Part shown: positions 5,275-13,571 of the stretch, in pieces
Numbering within the stretch: the stretch's first letter is position 1
Layout: each line of letters begins with the position of its first letter
Source: an uncultured Eubacterium sp.
Lineage (GTDB): Bacteria; Bacillota; Clostridia; Lachnospirales; Lachnospiraceae
Length of the DNA stretch: 35,022 nucleotides
Reading direction: 5' to 3'
Assembly: GCA_910584245.1 (NCBI GenBank)
Contig: CAJTZF010000024.1
Location: forward strand, 1 to 35,022
Made by a program: the position numbers and the translations under genes
The notes under the pieces: generated by a model
Told to the model about the DNA's origin: nothing
What the model saw: only the letters and a program-made list of their open reading frames with translations
The model's database searches: none

Positions 5275-7044
5275 ATGGAACAAATATATAGGGATGTTGT
5301 TCAGAAAAAAGAGGCGGAATTGTGCGCCTGGAATAAAAAATCAAATATAATGGGAAGTGTGAAGCTGGTTCTTTTTTTTGCGTGCGCAGTAATTTTTATT
5401 ATGCTGTGGCTTGACCCATTTTCTATTGTAAGGGGCGCCGCAGCTTGTAGCAGCCTTCTTTTATTTTTTATTTCCTTTCACATACATGAGCGTATTTTGA
5501 GACGAATAGATGTCATACGCGGACTGTGTGGAGTGGCGGCTAACGATGTGAAACGTATTTCGGGTACATGGTCTACATTTCCCGACACGGGGGAGGAATA
5601 CGCCGATAGCGGGCACGCATATGCCACAGATCTGGATATCGTTGGGGAGCGCTCGCTCTTTCAATTTATTAACCGCACCAATACGTATCATGGCAGAAAG
5701 AGTCTGGCAAAGGCGCTGCTTCATTCTGAATATTCGGTAGAGCAGATCCGCAAGCGGCAGAAGGCGGTGGAAGAGCTGAGGGAAGATTACGAGTGGGCGG
5801 CCTATTTGGAATATTTATTTTCAACAATTGGTGTGGATGATAATTTTCCCCAGATGCTGTCGGAGGTACAGAACGAAGAACGGTTTATAACGTTCCAATT
5901 TGCAAACCCGCTTACCTGGTTGTTGCGGATCGTCACGTGTGCGGCGGCATTGTCCGCACTGTTTCTTAAAAGTAATCGTTGCTTTTTTATTTTAGGTATG
6001 CTTCTTTTGCTGCAGTTGTCCCTGGGCGGCATAGGAACTTACCGGATCAAAAAGTATCTTGGGTATACGAAAACCATAGCGGGCCGCATGGCGCCCTACA
6101 ATCTTATACTTCAAGAGATCGCCAGCCGGAAATTTTCATCTGTTTTATTAACGGATATACAATCGTGTCTGTCGGAAGCAATGGAGGGGATCCGGCAGCT
6201 GACGAGTATTTCTTCCCATATGAAATATATGGCAAATCCCATTGCGGGGTTTCTTTTAAATGCCGTCCTCTTATGGGATTATAAAAATGCGTTTGATTTC
6301 CAGAAATGGAAGCAGCGTTATGGTGGGAAGGCAAAAGAGTGGTTTACGGCGGCCGGTGAGTTTGAGAGCTTTCTTAGCTTTGCGGGGCTGGCGCGGACGT
6401 GTGATACAGTCTGCTTGCCCGTTATATCGGAAAAGGATACAAAGATTTCAGCTGTACAAATCGGCCATCCGCTGCTTGCCAACCGGGAGCGTGTCTGCAA
6501 CGATTTCGAGATGCCGCATTCGATTATTATTATATCCGGCTCCAATATGTCCGGAAAAAGCACGTTTATGAGAACGGCCGGTATTAACATGGTACTGGCG
6601 AGGGCGGGCAGCTATGTGTGTGCAGAATATATGTGTTGTCCTGTATTGCGCATTGTTACCTCGATGCGGATTGCTGACCGCACGACGGAAGGGATCTCTA
6701 CCTTTTATTCCGAGCTTCTGCGGATCCGGAAAATGATAGATTGCGCAGCGGAGTATAAAAATGTTTTATTTTTAATTGATGAAATATTCCGCGGTACAAA
6801 TTCGGTTGACCGGCAAAAGGGCGCGGAGGGGGTTCTAAAGCGGCTGCATGAGCTGGGGGCCTGCGGCATGATTACGACCCACGATTTGGAGATTTGTAAT
6901 CTGGCGGACGAAACTGAAATTATAAATTACAGTTTTTATGAGGAGTACGAAGGAGATGAGATGTATTTTGACTATCAGATTAAAAAGGGTGTGTCAAAAA
7001 CGAGAAACGCGGAATTTCTTTTGAAAAAAATCGGTATACTATAA
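5275..7044 (+). CDS. MutS-family ATPase with predicted membrane segments
   Basis: The C-terminal part is a MutS-type ABC ATPase. Walker A is GSNMSGKST (residues 422-430), Walker B is VLFLIDEIFRGTNS with Asp502-Glu503, and a TTHD switch follows. The N-terminal part lacks the mismatch-recognition domain. It has instead four hydrophobic stretches, around residues 28-46, 50-69, 214-230 and 236-254, that look like membrane helices. At 589 residues it is shorter than MutS (about 880) and matches a recalled family of MutS-related proteins of unknown role in Firmicutes and Bacteroidetes. The start is supported by GAGGAGGGG just upstream. It is the first non-island gene on the right side of the junction. 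A role in canonical mismatch repair is unlikely; true mutS lies at 15727. Confidence 0.8.
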   Translation: MEQIYRDVVQKKEAELCAWNKKSNIMGSVKLVLFFACAVIFIMLWLDPFSIVRGAAACSSLLLFFISFHIHERILRRIDVIRGLCGVAANDVKRISGTWSTFPDTGEEYADSGHAYATDLDIVGERSLFQFINRTNTYHGRKSLAKALLHSEYSVEQIRKRQKAVEELREDYEWAAYLEYLFSTIGVDDNFPQMLSEVQNEERFITFQFANPLTWLLRIVTCAAALSALFLKSNRCFFILGMLLLLQLSLGGIGTYRIKKYLGYTKTIAGRMAPYNLILQEIASRKFSSVLLTDIQSCLSEAMEGIRQLTSISSHMKYMANPIAGFLLNAVLLWDYKNAFDFQKWKQRYGGKAKEWFTAAGEFESFLSFAGLARTCDTVCLPVISEKDTKISAVQIGHPLLANRERVCNDFEMPHSIIIISGSNMSGKSTFMRTAGINMVLARAGSYVCAEYMCCPVLRIVTSMRIADRTTEGISTFYSELLRIRKMIDCAAEYKNVLFLIDEIFRGTNSVDRQKGAEGVLKRLHELGACGMITTHDLEICNLADETEIINYSFYEEYEGDEMYFDYQIKKGVSKTRNAEFLLKKIGIL

Positions 7045-7057
7045 GGGAATTTGTGTA

Positions 7058-7086
7058 TTGACAAAAATAATGTTATTTGTTATGAT
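7058..7086 (+). promoter_or_regulatory. Sigma-A promoter of the tyrS T-box transcript
   Basis: A perfect TTGACA (7058-7063) and TATGAT (7081-7086) are separated by 17 bases, immediately before the T-box leader. Confidence 0.8.
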
Positions 7087-7089
7087 GAA

Positions 7090-7376
7090 ATAGTCAAATG
7101 CGAAGAAAAGAACAAGTAGTGGCAGAGGAAACTTACAGAGAGTTGCCGGCAGCTGAGAGGCACAAGGGAAGCCTGCCATGAATACATCTTGGAGTATCCT
7201 GCTGAACGAAGCGCATCTTCTGGTAGGCGTGGACGGTGTTGTACCCGTTATCGTACACGGATATGGTAGTATCCTGTCAAGCCCGGCCGGTGTGAGTCGC
7301 CGGGGAATAAAGGTGGTAACACGGAGAGATTTCGTCCTTTTGTAAATGTAAGATCATTTACAGAAGGACTTTTTTG
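7090..7376 (+). promoter_or_regulatory. T-box leader, tRNA-Tyr sensing
   Basis: The 320-base leader between the promoter and tyrS has T-box features. A candidate Tyr specifier codon TAC is at 7183-7185 in the Stem I region. The T-box sequence AAAGGTGGTAACACGG (around 7309-7324) contains TGGT (7314-7317), whose last base would pair with the A discriminator of tRNA-Tyr. A long terminator hairpin follows: arms 7334-7348 and 7355-7369, then a T run (7370-7375). Uncharged tRNA-Tyr would stabilise the antiterminator and allow tyrS transcription. The specifier position is inferred by eye, without folding. Confidence 0.85.
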
Positions 7377-7412
7377 ATTTTCTTTGCTAACAAATAAGGA
7401 GGTAAGAGAGAA

Positions 7413-8648
7413 ATGAAGGTATATGACGAATTAACGGCCCGCGGGCTGATTGCGCAGGTGACAGATGAAGAGGAGATACGGAATCTGGTAAATGAGGGAA
7501 AAGCGGTCTTTTATATCGGGTTCGACCCGACCGCGGATAGTCTTCATGTCGGACACTTTATGGCGCTCTGCCTGATGAAGCGGCTTCAGATGGCTGGAAA
7601 TAAGCCGATTGCGCTTATCGGCGGCGGGACGGCGATGGTCGGTGACCCGTCCGGAAGAACCGATATGCGCCAGATGATGACAAATGAGACGATCCAGCAC
7701 AATGTCGAATGTTTCCAGAAACAGATGAGCCGTTTTATTGATTTTTCAGACGGGAAAGCCATGATTGTAAACAATGCCGACTGGCTGACGGATCTGAATT
7801 ATATGGAAGTACTTCGGGAAATCGGACCGCATTTTTCGGTGAACCGTATGTTAACGGCAGAATGTTACAAACAGCGTATGGAAAAGGGGCTCACATTTCT
7901 GGAGTTCAACTACATGATTATGCAGAGCTATGATTTCTATGCCCTGTTTCAGAAATATGGCTGCAATATGCAGTTCGGAGGCGATGACCAGTGGAGCAAT
8001 ATGCTCGGAGGGACAGAGCTTATTCGCCGCAAACTTGGCAAAGATGCTTATGCGATGACGATTAATCTTTTGCTGAATTCCGAGGGAAAAAAGATGGGCA
8101 AGACACAGGCGGGGGCCGTCTGGCTCGATCCCGCGAAGACCAGTCCGTTTGATTTTTATCAGTACTGGCGGAATGTCAGTGATGAGGATGTACTGAAATG
8201 TCTTCGTATGCTTACGTTTTTACCACTGGAGCAGATCGATGAGATGGACCAGTGGGAGGGAAGCCAGCTCAACCAGGCAAAAGAAATTCTAGCCTTTGAG
8301 GTCACCAAGCTCGTACACGGCGAAGAGGAGGCGGCCAGGGCGCAGGACGGGGCGCGGGCGTTATTTGCAAGCGGGAGCGCTGCGCAGATGCCGGAGGCTG
8401 AGCTGAGCGACGCCGATTTTGAGGACGGCAGCATTGGGATCTTAAATCTTCTTGTAAAGGCCGGCCTGGCTTCTTCCAATGGTGAGGCGCGCAGAAATGT
8501 TGAGCAAGGCGGCGTCTCTATCGATGGGGAGAAAATTACAGATGTAAAAATGAAGGTGGAAAGCGACCGCATCGGTGAGGAGGGAATTGTTCTCAAACGC
8601 GGAAAAAAGAAATTCATGCGGATAAAATACTGTGGCGGAACGAATTGA
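7413..8648 (+). CDS. tyrS: Tyrosyl-tRNA synthetase
   Basis: The 411-residue class I enzyme charges tRNA-Tyr with tyrosine. The HIGH-type motif is HVGH, in SLHVGHFMALCL, and the KMSKS-type motif is KMGKT, in EGKKMGKTQAGAVW. The tyrosine-binding region includes NYMIMQSYDFY and FGGDDQWSN. The C-terminal S4-like RNA-binding domain includes SNGEARRNVEQGGVSIDG. The length is normal for the family. The ribosome site AAGGAGG supports ATG 7413. The T-box upstream fits its expected control by tRNA charging. Confidence 0.97.
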   Translation: MKVYDELTARGLIAQVTDEEEIRNLVNEGKAVFYIGFDPTADSLHVGHFMALCLMKRLQMAGNKPIALIGGGTAMVGDPSGRTDMRQMMTNETIQHNVECFQKQMSRFIDFSDGKAMIVNNADWLTDLNYMEVLREIGPHFSVNRMLTAECYKQRMEKGLTFLEFNYMIMQSYDFYALFQKYGCNMQFGGDDQWSNMLGGTELIRRKLGKDAYAMTINLLLNSEGKKMGKTQAGAVWLDPAKTSPFDFYQYWRNVSDEDVLKCLRMLTFLPLEQIDEMDQWEGSQLNQAKEILAFEVTKLVHGEEEAARAQDGARALFASGSAAQMPEAELSDADFEDGSIGILNLLVKAGLASSNGEARRNVEQGGVSIDGEKITDVKMKVESDRIGEEGIVLKRGKKKFMRIKYCGGTN

Positions 8649-8792
8649 GAATAAAGATAAAAGAAACGTTAGAAAATCGTAAGAAATTATTATGCATTTC
8701 GCAGGAATTTATTTGAAAAACTTCCAGATACTATAGGTGACCGGGCGTTATAATAATGATAGAAAATACTTATGGTTCTGGAGGGATTCATT

Positions 8793-9479
8793 ATGAATAA
8801 TGTACTTGTTGCAAAGAGAAAAGCAGCGCGTAAAAGAAAGATGAGATCGGCTGTGTTTCGGAGGCTTAGCATTTTGGCCGTACTTATTCTGGGAGTGTTT
8901 ACGGTCAAAATGATAGGACAGACAGGAGAAACTGACTTTTTAATTCCAAAATCAAATGTAGTTCAGGATTTAAACGATGAGATTGTTCGGGGCGAGATTC
9001 CGTCCTTCTTTCAAAGTGATAAGCGCTGGAAGGATCACAAATATGGAGATGGAACAATGGAGTTTACCGGATGTGGGCCGACCTGCCTTGCGATGGTTCT
9101 CTGTGGATTAAATCAGACGACGAAATACGATCCGGTAACAGTTGCGGAATTTGCCGAAAGATTAGGATACTATGCGGACGGATCCGGCTCCTGTTGGACG
9201 CTTATGTCAGAGGGAGCCGAGAAATTAGGGCTGAATGCCGGTGAAGTAATATTTGATGAGACACATATCAAACGTGAGTTGCAAAATGGAAGACCGATTA
9301 TAAGTGTGATGGGACCTGGTGATTTTACGACAACGGGCCATTATATTGTATTATGCGGCATAGATTCACAAAATATGGTTACCATTCGTGATCCGAACAG
9401 CAGGGAACGGAGCGAACGAAAATGGAGATTGGATGAGCTGATGCCCCAGATCAAAAACTTATGGTCGTATCACCTGTGA
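8793..9479 (+). CDS. Membrane-anchored C39-like cysteine peptidase
   Basis: The 228-residue protein has a basic N-terminus, one membrane helix (about residues 24-40) and an extracellular C39_2-type domain. The likely catalytic residues are Cys94 (in TGCGPTCLAM), His183 (in TTGHYIVL) and Asp200 (in IRDPNS), in the family order. The segment FFQSDKRWKDHKYGDGTM before the Cys is the usual start of this domain. ATG 8793 follows GGAGGG; an upstream ATG at 8772 lies before that site. C39-like domains cleave leader peptides or peptidoglycan-linked substrates; the target here is unknown, and no transporter or peptide gene is adjacent. It stands alone between tyrS and the rplU operon. Confidence 0.8.
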   Translation: MNNVLVAKRKAARKRKMRSAVFRRLSILAVLILGVFTVKMIGQTGETDFLIPKSNVVQDLNDEIVRGEIPSFFQSDKRWKDHKYGDGTMEFTGCGPTCLAMVLCGLNQTTKYDPVTVAEFAERLGYYADGSGSCWTLMSEGAEKLGLNAGEVIFDETHIKRELQNGRPIISVMGPGDFTTTGHYIVLCGIDSQNMVTIRDPNSRERSERKWRLDELMPQIKNLWSYHL

Positions 9480-9531
9480 AATAGAAGATGAGACGCGGTT
9501 TGCACTTCTATAATACAGGAGGAAAAAAAGA

Positions 9532-9560
9532 TTGACAATCATCGCCGGGCATGGTATATT
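9532..9560 (+). promoter_or_regulatory. Promoter of the rplU-obgE operon
   Basis: TTGACA (9532-9537) and TATATT (9555-9560) are separated by 17 bases, just before the rplU leader. Confidence 0.8.
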
Positions 9561-9566
9561 ATAGAA

Positions 9567-9640
9567 GTATGCCGCACAACGAGGTATAGTTCTGCCCATT
9601 TTAAGCCGGCAGGCACCATAGTTGGCGAGTAAATTGATTA
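9567..9640 (+). promoter_or_regulatory. L21 leader-like RNA element
   Basis: The 5' untranslated region of rplU lies in the position of the Firmicutes L21 leader, thought to bind L21 or another ribosomal protein and control the operon. GC-rich pairs such as GCCGG/CCGGC-type segments (around 9571-9612) can fold. The identification rests on position and general look; I could not match the covariance model. Confidence 0.5.
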
Positions 9641-9651
9641 GGAGGTGCTAT

Positions 9652-9960
9652 ATGTACGCAATTATAGCAACCGGTGGTAAACAGTATAAGGTAGAAGAAG
9701 GCGATGTGATCAAGGTTGAAAAGCTTGGTGTCGAAGCCGGAGAGACAGTTACTTTTGATCAGGTTCTTGTTGTCAGTGACGGGGAGACCAAAGTAGGAAC
9801 TCCGACTGTGGCAGGCGCTTCGGTAACGGCAACGGTAGTGGCCGAGGGAAAAGCGAAGAAGGTTATTGTCTACAGATATAAGAGAAAAACCGGATACCAT
9901 AAGAAAAATGGACACAGACAGCCATTTACCCAGGTAAAGATTGACAAAATCAGTTGTTAA
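9652..9960 (+). CDS. rplU: 50S ribosomal protein L21
   Basis: The 102-residue protein starts MYAIIATGGKQYKVEEGDVI, the hallmark of L21, and ends with the conserved YKRKTGYHKKNGHRQPFT segment that contacts 23S rRNA. The start follows TAGGAGGTG. It opens the rplU-prp-rpmA operon, the usual Firmicutes order. Confidence 0.98.
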   Translation: MYAIIATGGKQYKVEEGDVIKVEKLGVEAGETVTFDQVLVVSDGETKVGTPTVAGASVTATVVAEGKAKKVIVYRYKRKTGYHKKNGHRQPFTQVKIDKISC

Positions 9961-9984
9961 GCCAGTAAAAGGAAGGTGTTCCTT

Positions 9985-10296
9985 ATGATACAAATTGATG
10001 TAAAGAAAGCGGAAAATGGTGATATTATAGGTTTTCATGTATGTGGCCATGCCGGATTTTCTGAAATTGGCACGGATGTTGTGTGTGCAGGTGTTTCAGC
10101 GTTAATAATTAATTGTATCAATTCCGTTGAGAAATTTTCTGACACGAGATTTGATTTGATTCAAAAGGATGGAAACATGGAATTTACATGCAAGCCGCCT
10201 TTGGATGACAGGGCAGTTGTGCTCCTGCAATCCTTATTTTTTGGCGTTCAGGAAATTCAGAAAAAATATGGAAATGAGTATGTTACGTTACAATAG
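9985..10296 (+). CDS. prp: Prp protease that trims ribosomal protein L27
   Basis: This 103-residue cysteine protease (YsxB/Prp family) has His22 in CGHAGF and Cys34 in DVVCAGVSAL, the spacing and positions known for the catalytic pair of the Staphylococcus enzyme. Prp removes the N-terminal extension of L27, and that extension is visible in the next gene. ATG 9985 follows AAGGAAGG and is preferred to the GTG three codons upstream. It lies between rplU and rpmA, its conserved place. Confidence 0.93.
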   Translation: MIQIDVKKAENGDIIGFHVCGHAGFSEIGTDVVCAGVSALIINCINSVEKFSDTRFDLIQKDGNMEFTCKPPLDDRAVVLLQSLFFGVQEIQKKYGNEYVTLQ

Positions 10297-10319
10297 TTGA
10301 TGGATAGGAGGAAAATGAC

Positions 10320-10607
10320 ATGTTAGAAATGAACCTTCAGTTATTTGCTCATAAAAAGGGAATGGGGTCTACGAAAAACGGCCGTGATTCTGAATCGAAG
10401 AGATTGGGAGCAAAAAGAGCAGATGGACAGTTCGTTTTAGCTGGGAATATTCTTTACAGACAGCGCGGTACAAAGATTCATCCGGGTACGAATGTAGGAA
10501 AAGGTGGAGATGATACGCTGTATGCTTTGGTTGACGGTGTTCTTCGTTTCGAGAGAAAGGGAAGAGACAAGAAACAGGCGAGTGTATACCCAGTAGAAGC
10601 TAAATAA
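10320..10607 (+). CDS. rpmA: 50S ribosomal protein L27 with Prp-cleaved N-terminus
   Basis: The 95-residue protein has the typical L27 core (KKGMGSTKNGRDSESKRLG). The N-terminal extension MLEMNLQLFA lies before HKKG and matches the Prp recognition motif of Firmicutes (xNLQxFA then KKG), so cleavage is expected after the Ala. Mature L27 places its N-terminus near the peptidyl transferase centre. The ribosome site AGGAGG precedes ATG 10320. Confidence 0.98.
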   Translation: MLEMNLQLFAHKKGMGSTKNGRDSESKRLGAKRADGQFVLAGNILYRQRGTKIHPGTNVGKGGDDTLYALVDGVLRFERKGRDKKQASVYPVEAK

Positions 10608-10623
10608 GCTGCGATGATTATTC

Positions 10624-10653
10624 AGGGCTGCCAAAGTTATGATTGGCAGCCCT
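10624..10653 (+). promoter_or_regulatory. Strong hairpin between rpmA and obgE
   Basis: AGGGCTGCCAA (10624-10634) and TTGGCAGCCCT (10643-10653) pair perfectly over 11 bp around an 8-base loop. Only TTTG-like bases follow, so it is a weak terminator at best. It could be an attenuator or an RNA processing or stability element that lowers obgE expression relative to the ribosomal genes. Confidence 0.65.
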
Positions 10654-10679
10654 TTGATGTGTGTAATGAAGGAGGAAAT

Positions 10680-11966
10680 ATGTTTGCAGACCAGGCAAAA
10701 ATATATATCCGGTCCGGAAAAGGCGGAGACGGGCATGTCAGTTTCCGGCGCGAGCTGTATGTACCCGCCGGCGGTCCGGACGGCGGAGATGGCGGCCGGG
10801 GCGGCGACCTGATATTTGAGGTTGATCCAGGACTGAATACATTGAATGAATTTAGACACATTCGAAAATTCTGTGCCCAGGATGGGGAACCCGGCGGAAA
10901 AAAACGGTGTCACGGCAAGGATGGCAGCGACCTTGTCGTAAAAGTGCCGGCGGGAACGATTGTAAAAGAGGCAAATACAGGACAAGTTATCACGGATATG
11001 TCGTATGAAAATACAAGAGAGGTTATTTTAAAAGGTGGCCGCGGCGGAAAGGGCAACCAGCACTACGCCACACCCACTATGCAGGTGCCAAAATATGCCC
11101 AGCCGGGTAAGCCTGCGATGGAGCTCGACGTCATACTTGAGCTGAAAACGATTGCGGATGTGGGGCTTGTAGGGTTCCCAAACGTCGGCAAATCCACGTT
11201 TTTATCCAGGGTTACGAATGCCCGTCCCAAAATTGCCAATTATCATTTTACAACGCTGAATCCAAATCTTGGCGTCGTTGATCTCGATGGAACGAATGGT
11301 TTTGTCATAGCGGATATTCCAGGGTTGATCGAAGGCGCTTCGGAGGGAGTAGGCCTGGGGCACCAATTTCTGAAGCATATCGAGCGAACCCGTGTAATGA
11401 TTCATATGGTGGACGCCGCATCTACGGAAGGCAGGGATCCGATTGGGGACATACGGGTAATTAATGAGGAATTGCGTGCATACAGCGAGGAAGTGGCCTC
11501 CCGTCCACAGGTTATTGCGGCGAATAAGATTGACTGTTTTTACGGAGATGACCAGGAGACTGTCGTCACGTTGCTAAAAGAAGAATTTGAGCCGCAGGGC
11601 ATCCGGGTATTTCCAATATCCGCAGTTACCGGAAAAGGAATTTCTGAACTTTTGTATTACGTCAATGACATGCTTGCCCAGATTAAGGAAGACAAGGTGG
11701 TGTTTGAGAGGGAGTACATGATTCAGGAACCAGATTTTCAGAATGAACCGTTCTCCGTATGGAAAGAAGAGGATGGAACATATAAAATCGAGGGTCCCCG
11801 TGTGGAACGAATGCTTGGATATACCAATCTTGATACGGAAAAAGGGTTTCAATTTTTCCAAAAGTTCCTCAAAGAAAATGGAATGCTGGAGGAGCTGGAG
11901 AAGCTGGGCGTCGAGGACGGCGATACGGTCGTAATGTACGGATGGAGCTTTGAATATTACCGCTAA
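10680..11966 (+). CDS. obgE: Obg-family GTPase
   Basis: The 428-residue protein has the glycine-rich Obg fold (residues 1-157; GGPDGGDGGRGGDLIF), then the GTPase domain with G1 GFPNVGKS (165-172), G3 DIPGLIEG and G4 NKID, and a C-terminal OCT domain (FQFFQKFLKENGMLEEL). It acts in 50S subunit assembly and stress responses. Neighbours rpmA, yhbY and rsfS share that role. The start is ATG 10680 after AAGGAGG; an upstream in-frame extension runs through the hairpin and is rejected. Confidence 0.97.
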   Translation: MFADQAKIYIRSGKGGDGHVSFRRELYVPAGGPDGGDGGRGGDLIFEVDPGLNTLNEFRHIRKFCAQDGEPGGKKRCHGKDGSDLVVKVPAGTIVKEANTGQVITDMSYENTREVILKGGRGGKGNQHYATPTMQVPKYAQPGKPAMELDVILELKTIADVGLVGFPNVGKSTFLSRVTNARPKIANYHFTTLNPNLGVVDLDGTNGFVIADIPGLIEGASEGVGLGHQFLKHIERTRVMIHMVDAASTEGRDPIGDIRVINEELRAYSEEVASRPQVIAANKIDCFYGDDQETVVTLLKEEFEPQGIRVFPISAVTGKGISELLYYVNDMLAQIKEDKVVFEREYMIQEPDFQNEPFSVWKEEDGTYKIEGPRVERMLGYTNLDTEKGFQFFQKFLKENGMLEELEKLGVEDGDTVVMYGWSFEYYR

Positions 11967-12010
11967 AGGAAAATCGTGTAAAAATAGCGTGCGCAGAAAT
12001 GAGGAATAAA

Positions 12011-12298
12011 ATGACGAGTAAACAGAGAGCTTATTTAAAAGGACTTGCAATGAAACTGGATCCGGTACTTCAAATTGGTAAGGCGTCCGTTACACCGGAA
12101 TTGACAAGTGCAGTGGACGAGGCGCTTGAGGCTAGGGAGCTGATAAAACTCCATGTCTTAAAAAACTGTTTTGATGATCCAAAAGAACTAGCAAATATGA
12201 TTGCGGAGAGAACGCAATCCCAAGTTGTCCAGGTCATTGGTAAAAAGATTGTTTTATACCGTGAGTCCAGGGAAAAGAAAAAGATCCATCTGCCATAG
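12011..12298 (+). CDS. yhbY: YhbY/CRM-domain ribosome assembly protein
   Basis: The 95-residue protein starts MTSKQRAYLKGLAMKLDPVL and has QIGKASVT and KNCFDD segments of the CRM RNA-binding fold (YhbY/YqeI). It binds pre-50S particles. ATG 12011 is chosen over ATG 11999 because GAGG sits between them and the start MTSKQR is typical of the family. It lies 44 bases after obgE. Confidence 0.93.
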   Translation: MTSKQRAYLKGLAMKLDPVLQIGKASVTPELTSAVDEALEARELIKLHVLKNCFDDPKELANMIAERTQSQVVQVIGKKIVLYRESREKKKIHLP

Positions 12299-12330
12299 AT
12301 TGGATTGTGTATTCAGTGAAGGGGGTAGTT

Positions 12331-13533
12331 ATGGCTCGAATTGGAATTATGGGGGGGACCTTTAATCCGGTACACAATGTACACTTGATAATGGCAGAGG
12401 AAGCGCGGAGACAGTTCCGGTTAAAGAAGGTTTTGTTTATGCCTTCCAAAAATCCTCCTCATAAGAAAAAGAAGGAGATTGCCTCTGAGGGACATAGAAA
12501 GCGTATGATTGAACATGCGATATGCGACAACCCATCCTTTGTTTTTTCGGATCTGGAGCTTAAAAGAGAGGGAACGACTTATACGAGTGATACGCTTGCC
12601 CAGTTAAAGAGACAGTATCCGAAAGATAAGCTTTACTTTATTGTGGGTGGGGACTCGCTTGCTGGCATGGATGGGTGGCATCAGCCGGAATATATCTTCA
12701 GTAATTGCCATGTTTTGGCGGCTAACCGGGATGAGACAGAAAATGGCCGAATTCAGAAATGGATTACCCACTACAAGAAAAAGTATGATGCCAAGGTGTC
12801 TGAAATCCAGATGCCGCCGATCTCTATTTCTTCGGAAATGATTCGTGAGAAGCTGGAGCAGGATATTTCGATTTCGGATTATGTTCCCGCCTGTGTGGAG
12901 AGATATATCCGGTTTAACCAGCTCTATGGTTATAAAGATGCCCTGTTCGAGGAGACGCCGACGGATTCGGAGATTGTGAATTATTTGTCTGCGAACTTGA
13001 AGCCAAAACGGTTTTTGCATACGATTGGCGTTGCAGTTACGGCGGCCAATATGGCGGCTGTCCTCGGAAGTTCTCCGCATGACGCCTATGTGGCGGGGCT
13101 TCTTCATGACTGCGCCAAATATTTTACGAGTGAAGAATCGGTTTGGCTGTGCGAACAAGAGGGAATTGGGTTGTCGGATGTGGAAAGGGAAAACCCGGTG
13201 CTAGTGCACGGTAAGCTGGGAGCATTTTTGGCCAGGACCCGGTACCATATTGATAACGGGGAAATTTTGTCTGCTATATGCCATCATACAGTAGGCCGTC
13301 CGAATATGGGACTTCTGGAAAAAATCGTATATGTCGCGGATTTTATGGAGCCAGGCCGAGTAATGGATTGCCAGCCCCATTCGCTGACGGACATCCGGAA
13401 AATGAGTTTTCACGATATCGACCGGGCGCTATTAATGGTTTTAGAATGTACGGTGACTCATTTAAGAAATATGAAAGCGCCGATGGATCCACTGACGTTA
13501 GAAACGTATCATTTTTATTGTAAGCAAGTGTAA
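12331..13533 (+). CDS. nadD: NadD-YqeK fusion: nicotinate-nucleotide adenylyltransferase and HD hydrolase
   Basis: The N-terminal part (residues 1 to about 195) is NadD, which makes deamido-NAD from nicotinate mononucleotide and ATP. It has MGGTFNPVHNVHL and ISSEMIR (166-172). The C-terminal part (about 210-400) is a YqeK-type HD domain with FLHTIGVAV, LLHDCAKYF (His259-Asp260) and ICHHTVGR; YqeK proteins hydrolyse Ap4A symmetrically. In Bacillus the two are separate adjacent genes. The nucleotidyltransferase signature HxGH reads HNVH here (His15, Val17, His18), with Val replacing the Gly. ATG 12331 follows AAGGGGG. Confidence 0.92.
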   Translation: MARIGIMGGTFNPVHNVHLIMAEEARRQFRLKKVLFMPSKNPPHKKKKEIASEGHRKRMIEHAICDNPSFVFSDLELKREGTTYTSDTLAQLKRQYPKDKLYFIVGGDSLAGMDGWHQPEYIFSNCHVLAANRDETENGRIQKWITHYKKKYDAKVSEIQMPPISISSEMIREKLEQDISISDYVPACVERYIRFNQLYGYKDALFEETPTDSEIVNYLSANLKPKRFLHTIGVAVTAANMAAVLGSSPHDAYVAGLLHDCAKYFTSEESVWLCEQEGIGLSDVERENPVLVHGKLGAFLARTRYHIDNGEILSAICHHTVGRPNMGLLEKIVYVADFMEPGRVMDCQPHSLTDIRKMSFHDIDRALLMVLECTVTHLRNMKAPMDPLTLETYHFYCKQV

Positions 13534-13571
13534 ATATATATTTAGTTTGAACTTAATGATGGAGGTTTATC

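Noticed and set aside
8159..8617. Long minus-strand frame inside tyrS
   Set aside because: tyrS is a clear complete gene here; the frame is a codon-bias shadow, Ser/Ala rich and without motifs.
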